Source of the DNA: Schizochytrium sp. TIO01
Lineage: Eukaryota; Sar; Bigyra; Thraustochytrida; Thraustochytriidae
Reading direction: 5' to 3'
DNA: 64,000 nucleotides
NCBI GenBank assembly: GCA_004764695.1
Contig: SMSO01000032.1
Coordinates: 7,522,668-7,586,667 of the forward strand
Shown: positions 1 to 11,500 of the stretch, piece by piece
How the letters are laid out: every line of letters starts with the position of its first letter
How positions within the stretch are numbered: position 1 is the stretch's first letter
Program-made: the position numbers and the translations under genes
The notes under the pieces: generated by a model
Told to the model about the DNA's origin: nothing
Seen by the model: only the letters and a program-made list of their open reading frames with translations
The model's database searches: none

Positions 1-2
1 GC

Positions 3-161
3 GAATTCGACGGAAACCTACGGCGTGCCCAGGACTTTGCAGATCTGCAAATTGTCACCGGCTTTGAGCGAAGTCTTGGAGTGCTGAGAGACGATGACAG
101 CGCTCTAAAGTGCAACGTCAATGCTTCAATCCAAATGGAAATTGGCTCGTCGGCATCGTAA
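3..161 (+). CDS. possible 3' end of a gene entering from the left edge
   Basis: Frame 3 is open from the first base of the window to a TAA at 159-161, giving 52 residues. The translation has an ordinary mixed composition, with acidic, hydrophobic and polar residues and a segment QIVTGFERSLGVLRDDD. I do not recognise a family. A frame of this length can be open by chance, so the call rests only on the lack of stops and on protein-like composition. The other two forward frames stop sooner. It could equally be spacer. Confidence 0.25.
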   Translation, partial: EFDGNLRRAQDFADLQIVTGFERSLGVLRDDDSALKCNVNASIQMEIGSSAS

Positions 162-2273
162 TAACGGAGAAGTGACATCAGGCCGTCCAAGTGACCCGGA
201 AAATGCGGTAGGCCTGGGTCTGCACTTGAGCACTTGCTTAAGCCATTCTTGTAAACCGCAAGGAAGTAGAACCCGTTGATGATTGTGGAGCAGGCAAGGC
301 CTTTGGAGTTCAAGATACAATGACGTTGGTGAAGGTTATGAAAACTATTTTACTTCATTTGTCAACTTGAGGTGGACATTTGGACACCCGTCGCAGTTTC
401 GAATGTATTGTCACGGCGTAGTTCCTCGAATAGTCTGAAACGAATGTCAAGCTTCAGAGGTTCTTCCAGACTTGCGTTCTGGTGAACGGTTCGTGCGAGA
501 GCAAATACATTGACCTTGGAGTTATCGTTGTGCCATTAAGAACCTCGTCAAGTTACCCTGTGCAAGCTGTGGAGTGAGTGCCTTGGGTTCCCTATGCCGA
601 CGTAAGTTTATCAACGTGACGTCACAAATTTTGTTGGCGAGAGGAGAGTTCCCGCAACCTTCTCTCCAGAGTCAGTCTAACCTGCTGCCACCGATGTCTC
701 TGCTTGCATGCCTGCCTGCTAGTCCAAGCACAGTGAGCCTATCCAATATCCAAAGCTCAATCAAATTTCAAGCTTCTAACCTTTCGAAGGATTGTATCTC
801 AAGCATGGCTTATCATGGCTTGTCAGCATAAGCGAGTAATACTTCTCGCTGCACATCAATGGTCTCTAGTCAACTCGCGAAACTCTATGTCTATTGAGAA
901 GACCAAGTCATTCATCCAAACCTTGATCGCGCGTCATGCTATTAGAGAGCACCTTGATAATATGAACAAATAGACATATGTGTATATATTTCAATAATAA
1001 ATTATGTATTTATACTATGACACGGTCCTTGCGCGTATTCCTAAGGGTGCGACACCTTGGTATATTTATGGGTGTTTGTCAGGAACTCGTCGGGATTGTG
1101 TTCATTTGCGATAAAACATTAACACATTTACCATGATACGACTGGATATTATCACCACGACATGTATCTTCGTCAACTAGGTACCTCCCCCTTTGCCCCA
1201 AATGGTAACAACAGTCCAGCTGGAACATACAAAGCATACATGATATCTTTCTCAGCCACAACTGGGGTGGTAGATTTCATGGTACTATATTCTTTTCTTT
1301 GGCATTTGACGCGCTTTTGAAAAGCGAGCAGACGTTGAACGAGCAGCAGCACTCCTCTTGTTGTAATAAAACACCCTCATCGCCTCATTCGTGCATGACA
1401 GTGCAGTGCTCATCACCCCCTTCAATCCATGGCTGCACAATGGGAAGTACTAGGTACGTAACCAGCGTCATCATAGGACATGTGATGTGGACCCATCATG
1501 ACCCTCCATCCCAAAGACCCCTCAAAAGCGCATCAAACTTATCTCCCACCAAGAATAAGAAGTCCTCGCTTGCTTGTTTCTGCAATGGATGCTACAGCCA
1601 CGGCATCAAGCACCATGACAGCTAGGCATGACTTCGCCACCCCATCACAACTTGAAAGCTTTAGAGTTGTGAAGTTGTGCTGTACCGGCCAGTCCCAGCT
1701 GCTCTTGCTTGAGTAAGGCGATGAAATGAATGTCCTTCCTGCAACAAATGACGTTCCATCGAGCCCTCGATTATTGCGGTTTCTCTCGACACGCACACCG
1801 CTCATACAGAGGAAGGAGCACCTGGCCCCACTCGGAGTTTGCGGCAGCGTCGCCTTCACCCTCCAGCTTGGATGGCCATACGATCGTCTCCAAGTTCTTC
1901 ATGTTCTCATGTTCTTCATGTTCTTCAGTAGGCCTCGAAGACGTGTGGGAGCGCTGACCACGGCTGTTTTGGAGGCTGGCGGGCCCGACAGTCACCTCTC
2001 CAAGGAACTTACTTACTCGCCTCCCTGAAGCAGCTGAGCCCAAACTATTCACAGGCACAATGTCAGAGGAACTGGCCAATTTGGGCAAAGGCCGCCACAT
2101 TGGAGTAAAATGGAGCTCGCGTTCGCTTCACGCAACGGACTCAATCTTGGAGTTGAAACCCGCAAGAGATCTATCTGTCTACAAGCTCGAATGCAACTCG
2201 TTCAAGTTGAGCTCCATCGAAGAAGAGCGCTCGGACCTCCAAGTTTACAGCGCCCAAACTAACCAACTCATCA

Positions 2274-2301
2274 ACCAACTAACTAACTAACTAACTAACT
2301 T
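2274..2301. repeat. (AACT)n microsatellite
   Basis: About six consecutive AACT units at the end of a small open frame starting at 2060. The repeat supplies that frame's stop codon. Confidence 0.85.
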
Positions 2302-3173
2302 TCATACTTCCTGACTTCTGGACCCTTTCGCACGCAGCCTGCAGATAAATTCATACGCAGACAACCTCTTGCTGTGCAAGCATGGATCAGCTCCGGAGCG
2401 CCAAGGCCGCATCAGCAGCCAAACCGTCGATGATGGCCGGATCCACAGCCGGGCAATTTGGCGCCGTTTTCGAGGTCGAGCTTGAATGCGCCATAGTACT
2501 CGATGATGGCGTCACTCGCTCGATTCATAAGATAAGCAGCTTACCATTAGTACCTCCTAAACGCACCTAGCGCAGAGAAGATTCGCCCGAGCCAGCATCG
2601 TCTCGCATACAGAGGTCTCCGGCCTGCCCCCCTCGAAGCCGGGTCGCCACCAGCTTCTGCTTACCTGGCCAAGCTGCCGACGCCGAGGGGTTAGTTTGGA
2701 ACTACCCAACGATAGTGTGACCACCGGGGAAACCTTGGAGTAGAAACGCCGGCGCCGTGTGTGGTGCGGAATCTGAGATGTTAATACAGGCGTGTGATTG
2801 TGGGTCTTTGGGGAGAGATGGAGGAGCCGCAAGCGACGGCCCTTAGGCTTCGAACAGGGCGGCGCGGGAGCTCTCGTGACAGCCAGATTTACAGTCTGCG
2901 GTGTTGATTGAGCCCTGGGGTTTCAGGTTTATGTGATTCTATTTTAACTTATTTTTTAGTCCTGAAAGTTACACATTTATTTTTTACTATTTATTTATTT
3001 TATTTAAATTAAAAAAAATGTTCATTTATTTCATAAGAGAAACTAATCACAATTCAAGTTCATCATTTTTCAAGTTACATGAAATAGTTTCGAAATAGGT
3101 GGTCTCCCTTTCAGCGATTGTTCACTCTTATGGTTTATGATAGAAGGGCTGACAATGGGGGCAGCTCATAAAG

Positions 3174-3256
3174 CAAGAGAGAGAGAGAGAGAAAGAGCGA
3201 AAAGCCTAAACTTCGAAACATTTTCCCTTTTTCTTTTCTTTTCTTTTCTTTTCTTC
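3174..3256. repeat. (AG)n followed by (TTTTC)n simple repeats
   Basis: An AG run at about 3174-3193 is followed by several TTTTC units at about 3230-3255. Both are low-complexity spacer and break up any credible coding reading here. Confidence 0.8.
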
Positions 3257-4159
3257 TCATTTCATTTGATCTGTTTGTTTCTATTCTTCGGAATTTGCAT
3301 GAACGGTGGAAGCTTGCGAGTTTCCAAGAAAGGCTTATCAGAAGTGGTGGCGAAGCTCTTTCCAGCCATCGGAAATCCGCTGGCTTTGAGTCAAAACATC
3401 ACTGCAAGCACCCGTCTTTCAGGTGCCTTCCGTCTGAAGGTTTTGAGCCACCTGGTGAGCTCTTGCAGCGTTTCCACGGCCGAATGAATCGAAGGCATTT
3501 CCATTCCACGAACCTCCTGACCCTTTCTCTATGCTTTATTTTTATTTTATTTTTTTAAAGGTATCTACCTATGTACTTCCCTAGCAAGGACTAGTTCCAA
3601 CATTTTTCTATTTCTATTTATTTATTTATTTATTTTTATTTGTGGTTTTGTTTGTAAAGGTTTGGATTTGGTCAAAGCCTCGGATCCAACTTGGGCGGAA
3701 TCAATTCAGGTAAGACAATCAAAGCCTTCAGGATTTGCAGCACTTTAGTACATACTGCAGAGAGTGGAGGTTAATTATGGTCCGTTGTGGTGAAGACTTT
3801 GCAAAGGTTTAACTTACATTCGCAGGCGAGTTTTCTTTTCTGGAGCTGTCTTCCGTTTATCCAGGATGTACTTCCTTCAAATTTATTGCGCAGCATTCTT
3901 TTTGACGAGTGACCAGCGATTTTACGATTCTTATTAATTTTATTTTCAACTTAGGTACACAATGAATAAATGTTAGGAAAATAAGACAGCCTGACATCGC
4001 GTCGCTTATGCTCGACAAATGTGGAATCTTGACATTGCGCGAGGGCCGACCCCTCTTTGGTTAACTTGCAAGCCTGCACTTGCACGAATTAGTCCATGGC
4101 TTTACATTGACAGATTGAACCCCTTTTCAATGCTTCTTCTGTGTACTATTCAGATTAAA

Positions 4160-4202
4160 TAAGAATAAATAAATAAATAAATAAATATATAAATAATAAA
4201 TA
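4160..4202. repeat. (AAAT)n microsatellite
   Basis: Seven or so AAAT units in an AT-rich spacer. Confidence 0.8.
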
Positions 4203-5354
4203 GGGGAATAGCTGCAAAAGTTCCGAAGTAACCTTAGTGCCATCAATGAACGAATAAATAAGAATCAATGAATGAGTTGCAAATGATGTCTCAGGCTCCT
4301 TTGCATTGTAGTTTGTCTTTGCCTCTTATAGCCGCCTTCCCTTCCATTATGGCGGTCTTTAAGTTACATTCAAGAAAATAGCGCCGTTTGTATTCAGGTC
4401 ACTTGTTCCCACGATGGAAAATGATATGGAAATGGCAATGGGTAAATGGAAACGACAGGAATGAGCAATGCCTCTTCGTTTGCAGGCTGAGTTTGCAGGA
4501 GTAAAATATGCTTCTCTCAGGACTCGACCCGAGCAAATACCACAATGTCTCCGTTGCGATTTTGGTTTACCGGCACTGAATGATCTCCGCCGTCATTTCC
4601 TGATTGCAGAAGCTCCTCTCGTTAACAAATCAAGCAGATTATTAGCAGTAATAATAGTAATAGTAGTATTAGGAGCCTGCTATTCATAAAAACTAAGTTA
4701 AACCTGTGATAAAAGAAAAGAAAAGCTATGACTCATAATGCCGAGGTATATGGAACCTTTGGAACGGATGCTTCATTTGAATTGGATTGGTTAAAAAAAA
4801 TTAACAATTTAAATTACAATTCTGACTGATGATAGAAAAGCAAAGAACTTTGAAACTTGAAGAAGAAAAAAAGAAAAAGAAAAAGAGAGAGAAAAGAAAT
4901 GGAGAAAAATGGAAAATGAGAAGTGACGAAATAACTTTGAGCGGCAGACTGCCTTCGCTCCAGGCCCGGAGCGCGGCAGAGAGCGACGCGTTCACGCTCT
5001 TCCGCTGCCGAGGCGCCGCTGGGACTTTACGGTACGTTCGGGACTGATTTTCCGGAGGTTGGACCCCGAGGATCCTGACGAAGGTGGATGGGCAGTGATT
5101 AATGGCATGCCGATTTCGATCCAACCACGACGCTTTCTTCTGCCTTCACAGAAAAGCCAAAGGCTTGCATTGCCTTGACATGTTTGCGAGAGCGTGTTTA
5201 ATTGCGCGTTTGTATCTCGAGCTCTGTTTGACAAGAACGAGGGTTTTGCGGGGCGAGGGTGAAGCTGTGATGCCTAATGATGAACCAAGACTGACGGAAT
5301 CTGGACGGGAACTGTGGAATTTTGCGCAAACAAATGTCTTGAAATTTGATTCAC

Positions 5355-5380
5355 GTGGTGGTGGTGGTGGTGGTGGTGGA
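5355..5380. repeat. (GGT)n microsatellite in the methionine synthase leader region
   Basis: About eight GGT triplets, 150 bases upstream of the methionine synthase start. It may be transcribed as 5' leader, but no reading frame continues from it into the gene. Confidence 0.8.
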
Positions 5381-5528
5381 TTGGATCTCACCTTGCAGGT
5401 CTCGATTTGAACGTTTATAGAGGAGCACTATCTTAATTCACTTGCTTGCAAAAGTAGTGAAGACTGGCGCTGAGTGCATCTATTCGTGCACTGGCGACAG
5501 AAACTTTGTTGTCTTTCGGTGAGACATC

Positions 5529-8500
5529 ATGGCGTCCGATAATGTGGAGAAAAAGCCTCATGTGAAGTTCTCGTGGAATTCTGGCGATGCTGCCAAGCCC
5601 AAACCACAGACAAATGGCCCTCCGCGCCCACCTAGTGAAGCTGCTCGTAATTCTACGCCCAACCCGTACGATTACGAGGCATTCAACAACATTGAAGAAA
5701 TTGCGTCTCTTCGGAAGAATGCTGACAAACTCAACTGGGCCCAGCCGGCAGACCTGTACCCTCAAAACTTTCCCGCCTTTGTCCGTGCCCGTGATAGTTT
5801 GCGTGAGTACATTACCAAGCTCTTCACTGATGAAATTGCACTCTATGATGGTGCCATGGGTACCATGATCCAGAACTACGCCAAAGATAACACTCTTGAG
5901 GAAGCCGAGTTCCGTGGTGATCGCTTCAAAGACTGGTCTTGCTCAGTCAAGGGCAACAATGATATGCTCTCGATCACTCAGCCCAAGGTCATCAAGGACA
6001 TCCACAAGGCGTACCTTGAGTCTGGCTCCCGCCTCATTGGTACCAACACTTTCTCGTCTACCACGATTGCCCAAGCTGATTACGAGATGGAAGACTTTGC
6101 GTATGAGCTGAACTACATCAGTGCTCGTCTTGCTCGTGAGGCTTGTGATGAGGTGACCGCCGCTGACCCGACCAAGCCCCGCTTTGTTGTTGGTGCTATT
6201 GGCCCTACCAACCGCACTGGTTCGATCTCTCCGGATGTGGAGGACCCGAGTGTCCGTAACGTCACTTTTGACGAGCTTGTGACTGCTTACTTTGAGCAGG
6301 TTGTCGGTCTGATGGATGGTGGTGCCGATATTTTGATGGTTGAGACAATCTTTGATACCCTCAATGCCAAGGCCGCTTTGTTTGCTATCACAGAGTATCT
6401 CGAGATGACTGGTCTTGATGTGCCTGTTTTCGTTTCTGGTACATTGGTAGACCAGTCTGGTCGTACACTGTCAGGTCAGACCGGTGAGGCATTCTACGCT
6501 TCCATTCGTCATGCCAGGCCCATGTGTGTTGGTCTCAACTGTGCTCTGGGTGCTCAGCAAATGGAGCCTTTCTTGGTTCGCCTTAGCGAGGTTGTTGAGT
6601 GCTTCGTGCATGTTTATGCCAATGCTGGTTTGCCAAACGCCATGGGAGGCTATGATGATACCCCTCACGACATGGCCTGCTACAACACACCGTTCTTTAC
6701 CAAGAACCTTGTGAATATGGTAGGTGGTTGCTGTGGTAGCACCCCGGGTCACATTGCTGCTTTGGGCGAGACAATCAAGGCGCAGGGATTCAAGCCACGT
6801 CCTCTTCCTGACCTTGGTCTTCCGAAGATGTGGCTCTCCGGTCTTGAGGACTTGATTGTTGATGATGTGCATAACCAACACGGAATGCCTTTCTTGAACG
6901 TTGGCGAACGCTGTAACATTGCTGGCTCCCGCAAATTCAAGCGTTTGATTATGGAAGGCAACTACGGTGAGTGCATGGATATTGCCAAACAGCAGGTTGC
7001 TGATGGTGCACACGTAATCGACATCAATGTCGATGATGGTATGCTCGATGGTCTTGAGGCTATGCAAAAGTTTGTCAAGATCGCTATCACCGAACCCGAG
7101 GTCTCCAAGGTGCCCTTCATGCTCGATGCATCAAACTTTGATATCGTCCTTGCTGGTCTCAAGTGGTGCCAGGGCAAGCCTATTGTGAACAGTATCTCTC
7201 TCAAGGTCGGTGAGGAGAAGTTCAAGAAGCAGGCTACCTTGTTGCGCAAGCATGGTGCTGCTATTGTTGTGATGGCATTCGACGAGGAAGGTCAGGCAGC
7301 TACAGAGGATGAGAAGGTTCGAATCTGCAAGCGTTCGTACGACATTCTTGTGAATGAGATTCGCTTCCCGCCTGAAGATATCATCTTTGATCCCAATGTC
7401 CTGACTATTGGTACCGGAATGGAGGAGCACAACTCGTATGGTGTTGACTTTATCAACGCAGTGCGTCGTATTAAGGAGTCATGTCCGTTTGCAAAGATCA
7501 GTGGTGGTATTTCTAACTTGAGTTTCGGATTCCGTGGTGTACAGAAGATTCGTGAGTCCATTCACGCTATTTTTCTTGAGCATGCAATTTTGGAGTCTGG
7601 TATGGATATGGGCATTGTCAACGCTGGTGAGCTCTTGTGTGCAGACGATGTAGAGCCAGACTTGCGTGAGCTTTGCGAGGATCTCGTTCTCAACAAAATT
7701 CCTGAAGCCACTGAGCATATGCTTGAAGCGACAGCATATGAACGCAGCGTAATTGATGCTCGCAAGAAGGGCCTTCCTGCTCCGAAGAAGCCTCGTATCA
7801 AGGTGACGAAAAAGCCTCATGTGAAGTTCTCTTGGAATTCTGGTGACGCTACTAAGCCGAAGCCCCAAACGACTGGCCCCCCTCGTCCTGTCTCAGATGC
7901 TGCGCGCAACTCAACACCGAACCCGTACGATTACGAGGCATTCAACAACATTGAAGAAATTGCGTCTCTTCGGAAGAATGCTGACAAACTCAACTGGGCC
8001 CAGTCAGCCGACACGTACTCTTCTAGCTATCCTTCGTTTGTCCGTGCTCGGGACAGCCTGCGCGAGTACATTACCAAGCTCTTCACTGATGAAATTGCAC
8101 TCTATGATGGTGCCATGGGTACCATGATCCAGAACTACGCCAAAGATAACACTCTTGAGGAAGCCGAGTTCCGTGGTGATCGCTTCAAAGACTGGTCTTG
8201 CTCAGTCAAGGGCAACAATGATATGCTCTCGATCACTCAGCCCAAGGTCATCAAGGACATCCACAAGGCATACCTTGAGTCTGGCTCCCGCCTCATTGGT
8301 ACCAACACTTTCTCGTCTACCACGATTGCCCAAGCTGATTACGAGATGGAAGACTTTGCGTATGAGCTGAACTACATCAGTGCTCGTCTTGCTCGTGAGG
8401 CTTGTGATGAGGTGACCGCCGCTGACCCGACCAAGCCCCGCTTTGTTGTTGGTGCTATTGGCCCTACCAACCGCACTGGTTCGATCTCTCCGGATGTGGA

Positions 8501-11500
8501 GGACCCGAGTGTCCGTAACGTCACTTTTGACGAGCTTGTGACTGCTTACTTTGAGCAGGTTGTCGGTCTGATGGATGGTGGTGCCGATATTTTGATGGTT
8601 GAGACAATTTTTGATACCCTCAATGCCAAAGCCGCTTTGTTTGCTATCACAGAGTATCTCGAGATGACTGGTCTTGATGTGCCTGTTTTCGTTTCTGGTA
8701 CATTGGTTGACCAGTCTGGTCGTACACTGTCAGGCCAGACCGGTGAGGCATTCTACGCTTCCATTCGTCATGCCAGGCCCATGTGTGTTGGTCTCAACTG
8801 TGCTCTGGGTGCTCAGCAAATGGAGCCTTTCTTGGTTCGCCTTAGCGAGGTTGTTGAGTGTTTCGTGCATGTTTATGCCAACGCTGGTTTGCCAAACGCC
8901 ATGGGAGGCTATGATGATACCCCTCACGACATGGCCTGCTACAACACACCGTTCTTTACCAAGAACCTTGTGAACATGGTAGGTGGTTGCTGTGGTAGCA
9001 CCCCGGGTCACATTGCTGCTTTGGGCGAGACAATCAAGGCGCAGGGATTCAAGCCACGTCCTCTTCCTGACCTTGGTCTTCCGAAGATGTGGCTCTCCGG
9101 TCTTGAGGACTTGATTGTTGATGATGTGCATAACCAACACGGAATGCCTTTCTTGAACGTTGGCGAACGCTGTAACATTGCTGGCTCCCGCAAATTCAAG
9201 CGTTTGATCATGGAAGGCAACTACGGTGAGTGCATGGATATTGCCAAACAGCAGGTTGCTGATGGTGCACACGTAATCGACATCAATGTCGATGATGGTA
9301 TGCTGGATGGTCTTGAGGCTATGCAAAAGTTTGTCAAGATCGCTATCACCGAACCCGAGGTCTCCAAGGTTCCCTTCATGCTCGATGCATCAAACTTTGA
9401 TATCGTTCTTGCTGGTCTCAAGTGGTGCCAGGGCAAGCCTATTGTGAACAGTATCTCTCTCAAGGTCGGTGAGGAGAAGTTCAAGAAGCAAGCCACTTTG
9501 TTGCGCAAGCATGGTGCTGCTATTGTTGTGATGGCATTCGACGAGGAAGGTCAGGCAGCTACAGAGGATGAGAAGGTTCGAATCTGCAAGCGTTCGTACG
9601 ACATTCTTGTGAATGAGATTCGCTTCCCGCCTGAAGATATCATCTTTGATCCCAATGTCCTGACTATTGGTACCGGAATGGAGGAGCACAACTCGTATGG
9701 TGTTGACTTTATCAACGCAGTGCGTCGTATTAAGGAGTCATGTCCGTTTGCAAAGATCAGTGGTGGTATTTCTAACTTGAGTTTCGGATTCCGTGGTGTA
9801 CAGAAGATTCGTGAGTCCATTCACGCTATTTTTCTTGAGCATGCAATTTTGGAGTCTGGTATGGATATGGGCATTGTCAACGCTGGTGAGCTCTTGTGTG
9901 CAGACGATGTAGAGCCAGACTTGCGTGAGCTTTGCGAGGATCTCGTTCTCAACAAAATTCCTGAAGCCACTGAGCATATGCTTGAAGCGACAGCATATGA
10001 ACGCAGCGTAATTGATGCTCGCAAGAAGGGCCTTCCTGCTCCGAAGAAGCCCCGTATCAAGGTGACGAAAAAGCCTCATGTGAAGTTTTCATGGAATTCT
10101 GGTGAGGCTGCGAAGCCGAAGCCCCAAACGACTGGACCTCCTCGCCCTCCCAGTAAGGCAGCCCGCGCTTCAACACCGAACCCGTACGATTACGAGGCAT
10201 TCAACGACATTGAAGAAATTGCGTCTCTTCGTAAGAATGCTGACAAACTCAACTGGGCCCAGCCAGCAGACACGTACTCTTCCAGCTATCCTTCGTTTGT
10301 CCGTGCTCGGGACAGCCTGCGCGAGTACATTACCAAGCTCTTTACTGATGAAGTTGCACTCTATGATGGTGCCATGGGTACCATGATCCAGAACTACGCC
10401 AAAGATAACACTCTTGAGGAAGCCGAGTTCCGTGGTGATCGCTTCAAAGACTGGTCTTGCTCAGTCAAGGGCAACAATGATATGCTCTCGATCACTCAGC
10501 CCAAGGTCATCAAGGACATCCACAAGGCATACCTTGAGTCTGGCTCCCGCCTCATTGGTACCAACACTTTCTCGTCTACCACGATTGCCCAAGCTGATTA
10601 CGAAATGGAAGACTTTGCGTACGAGCTGAACTACATCAGTGCTCGCCTTGCTCGTGAGGCTTGTGATGAGGTGACCGCCGCTGACCCGACCAAGCCCCGC
10701 TTTGTTGTTGGTGCTATTGGCCCTACCAACCGTACTGGTTCGATCTCTCCGGATGTGGAGGACCCGAGTGTCCGTAACGTCACTTTTGACGAGCTTGTGA
10801 CTGCTTACTTTGAGCAGGTTGTCGGTCTGATGGATGGTGGTGCCGATATTTTGATGGTTGAGACAATCTTTGATACCCTCAACGCCAAGGCCGCTTTGTT
10901 TGCTATCACAGAGTATCTCGAGATGACTGGTCTTGATGTGCCTGTTTTCGTTTCTGGTACATTGGTTGACCAGTCTGGTCGTACACTGTCAGGTCAGACC
11001 GGTGAGGCATTCTACGCTTCCATTCGTCATGCCAGGCCCATGTGTGTTGGTCTCAACTGTGCTCTGGGTGCTCAGCAAATGGAGCCTTTCTTGGTTCGCC
11101 TTAGCGAGGTTGTTGAGTGTTTCGTGCATGTTTATGCCAACGCTGGTTTGCCAAACGCCATGGGAGGCTATGATGATACCCCTCACGACATGGCCTGCTA
11201 CAACACACCGTTCTTTACCAAGAACCTTGTGAATATGGTAGGTGGTTGCTGTGGTAGCACCCCGGGTCACATTGCTGCTTTGGGCGAGACAATCAAGGCG
11301 CAGGGATTCAAGCCACGTCCTCTTCCTGACCTTGGTCTTCCGAAGATGTGGCTCTCCGGTCTTGAGGACTTGATTGTTGATGATGTGCACAACCAGCTTG
11401 GAATGCCTTTCTTGAACGTTGGCGAACGCTGTAACATTGCTGGCTCCCGCAAATTCAAGCGTTTGATTATGGAAGGCAAATATGGCGAGTGCATGGATAT

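Larger units (their letters stand above)
162..5528. other. spacer upstream of the methionine synthase; microsatellites and a few weak small ORFs
   Basis: No convincing gene is visible. Small ATG-started frames exist at 2060-2290 (76 codons, good A at -3, running into an AACT microsatellite) and 2382-2570 (62 codons) on the plus strand. Another lies at 1771-2100 on the minus strand, 109 codons, with a GTAAGT donor-like site after about 30 codons. None matches a family I know, and all are within chance length. The stretch also has AT-rich runs (2930-3070, 3530-3660, 3940-4260), a purine tract at 4855-4920 and several simple repeats. The last few hundred bases should hold the methionine synthase promoter and leader, but I see no recognisable core promoter motif. 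Confidence 0.6.
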
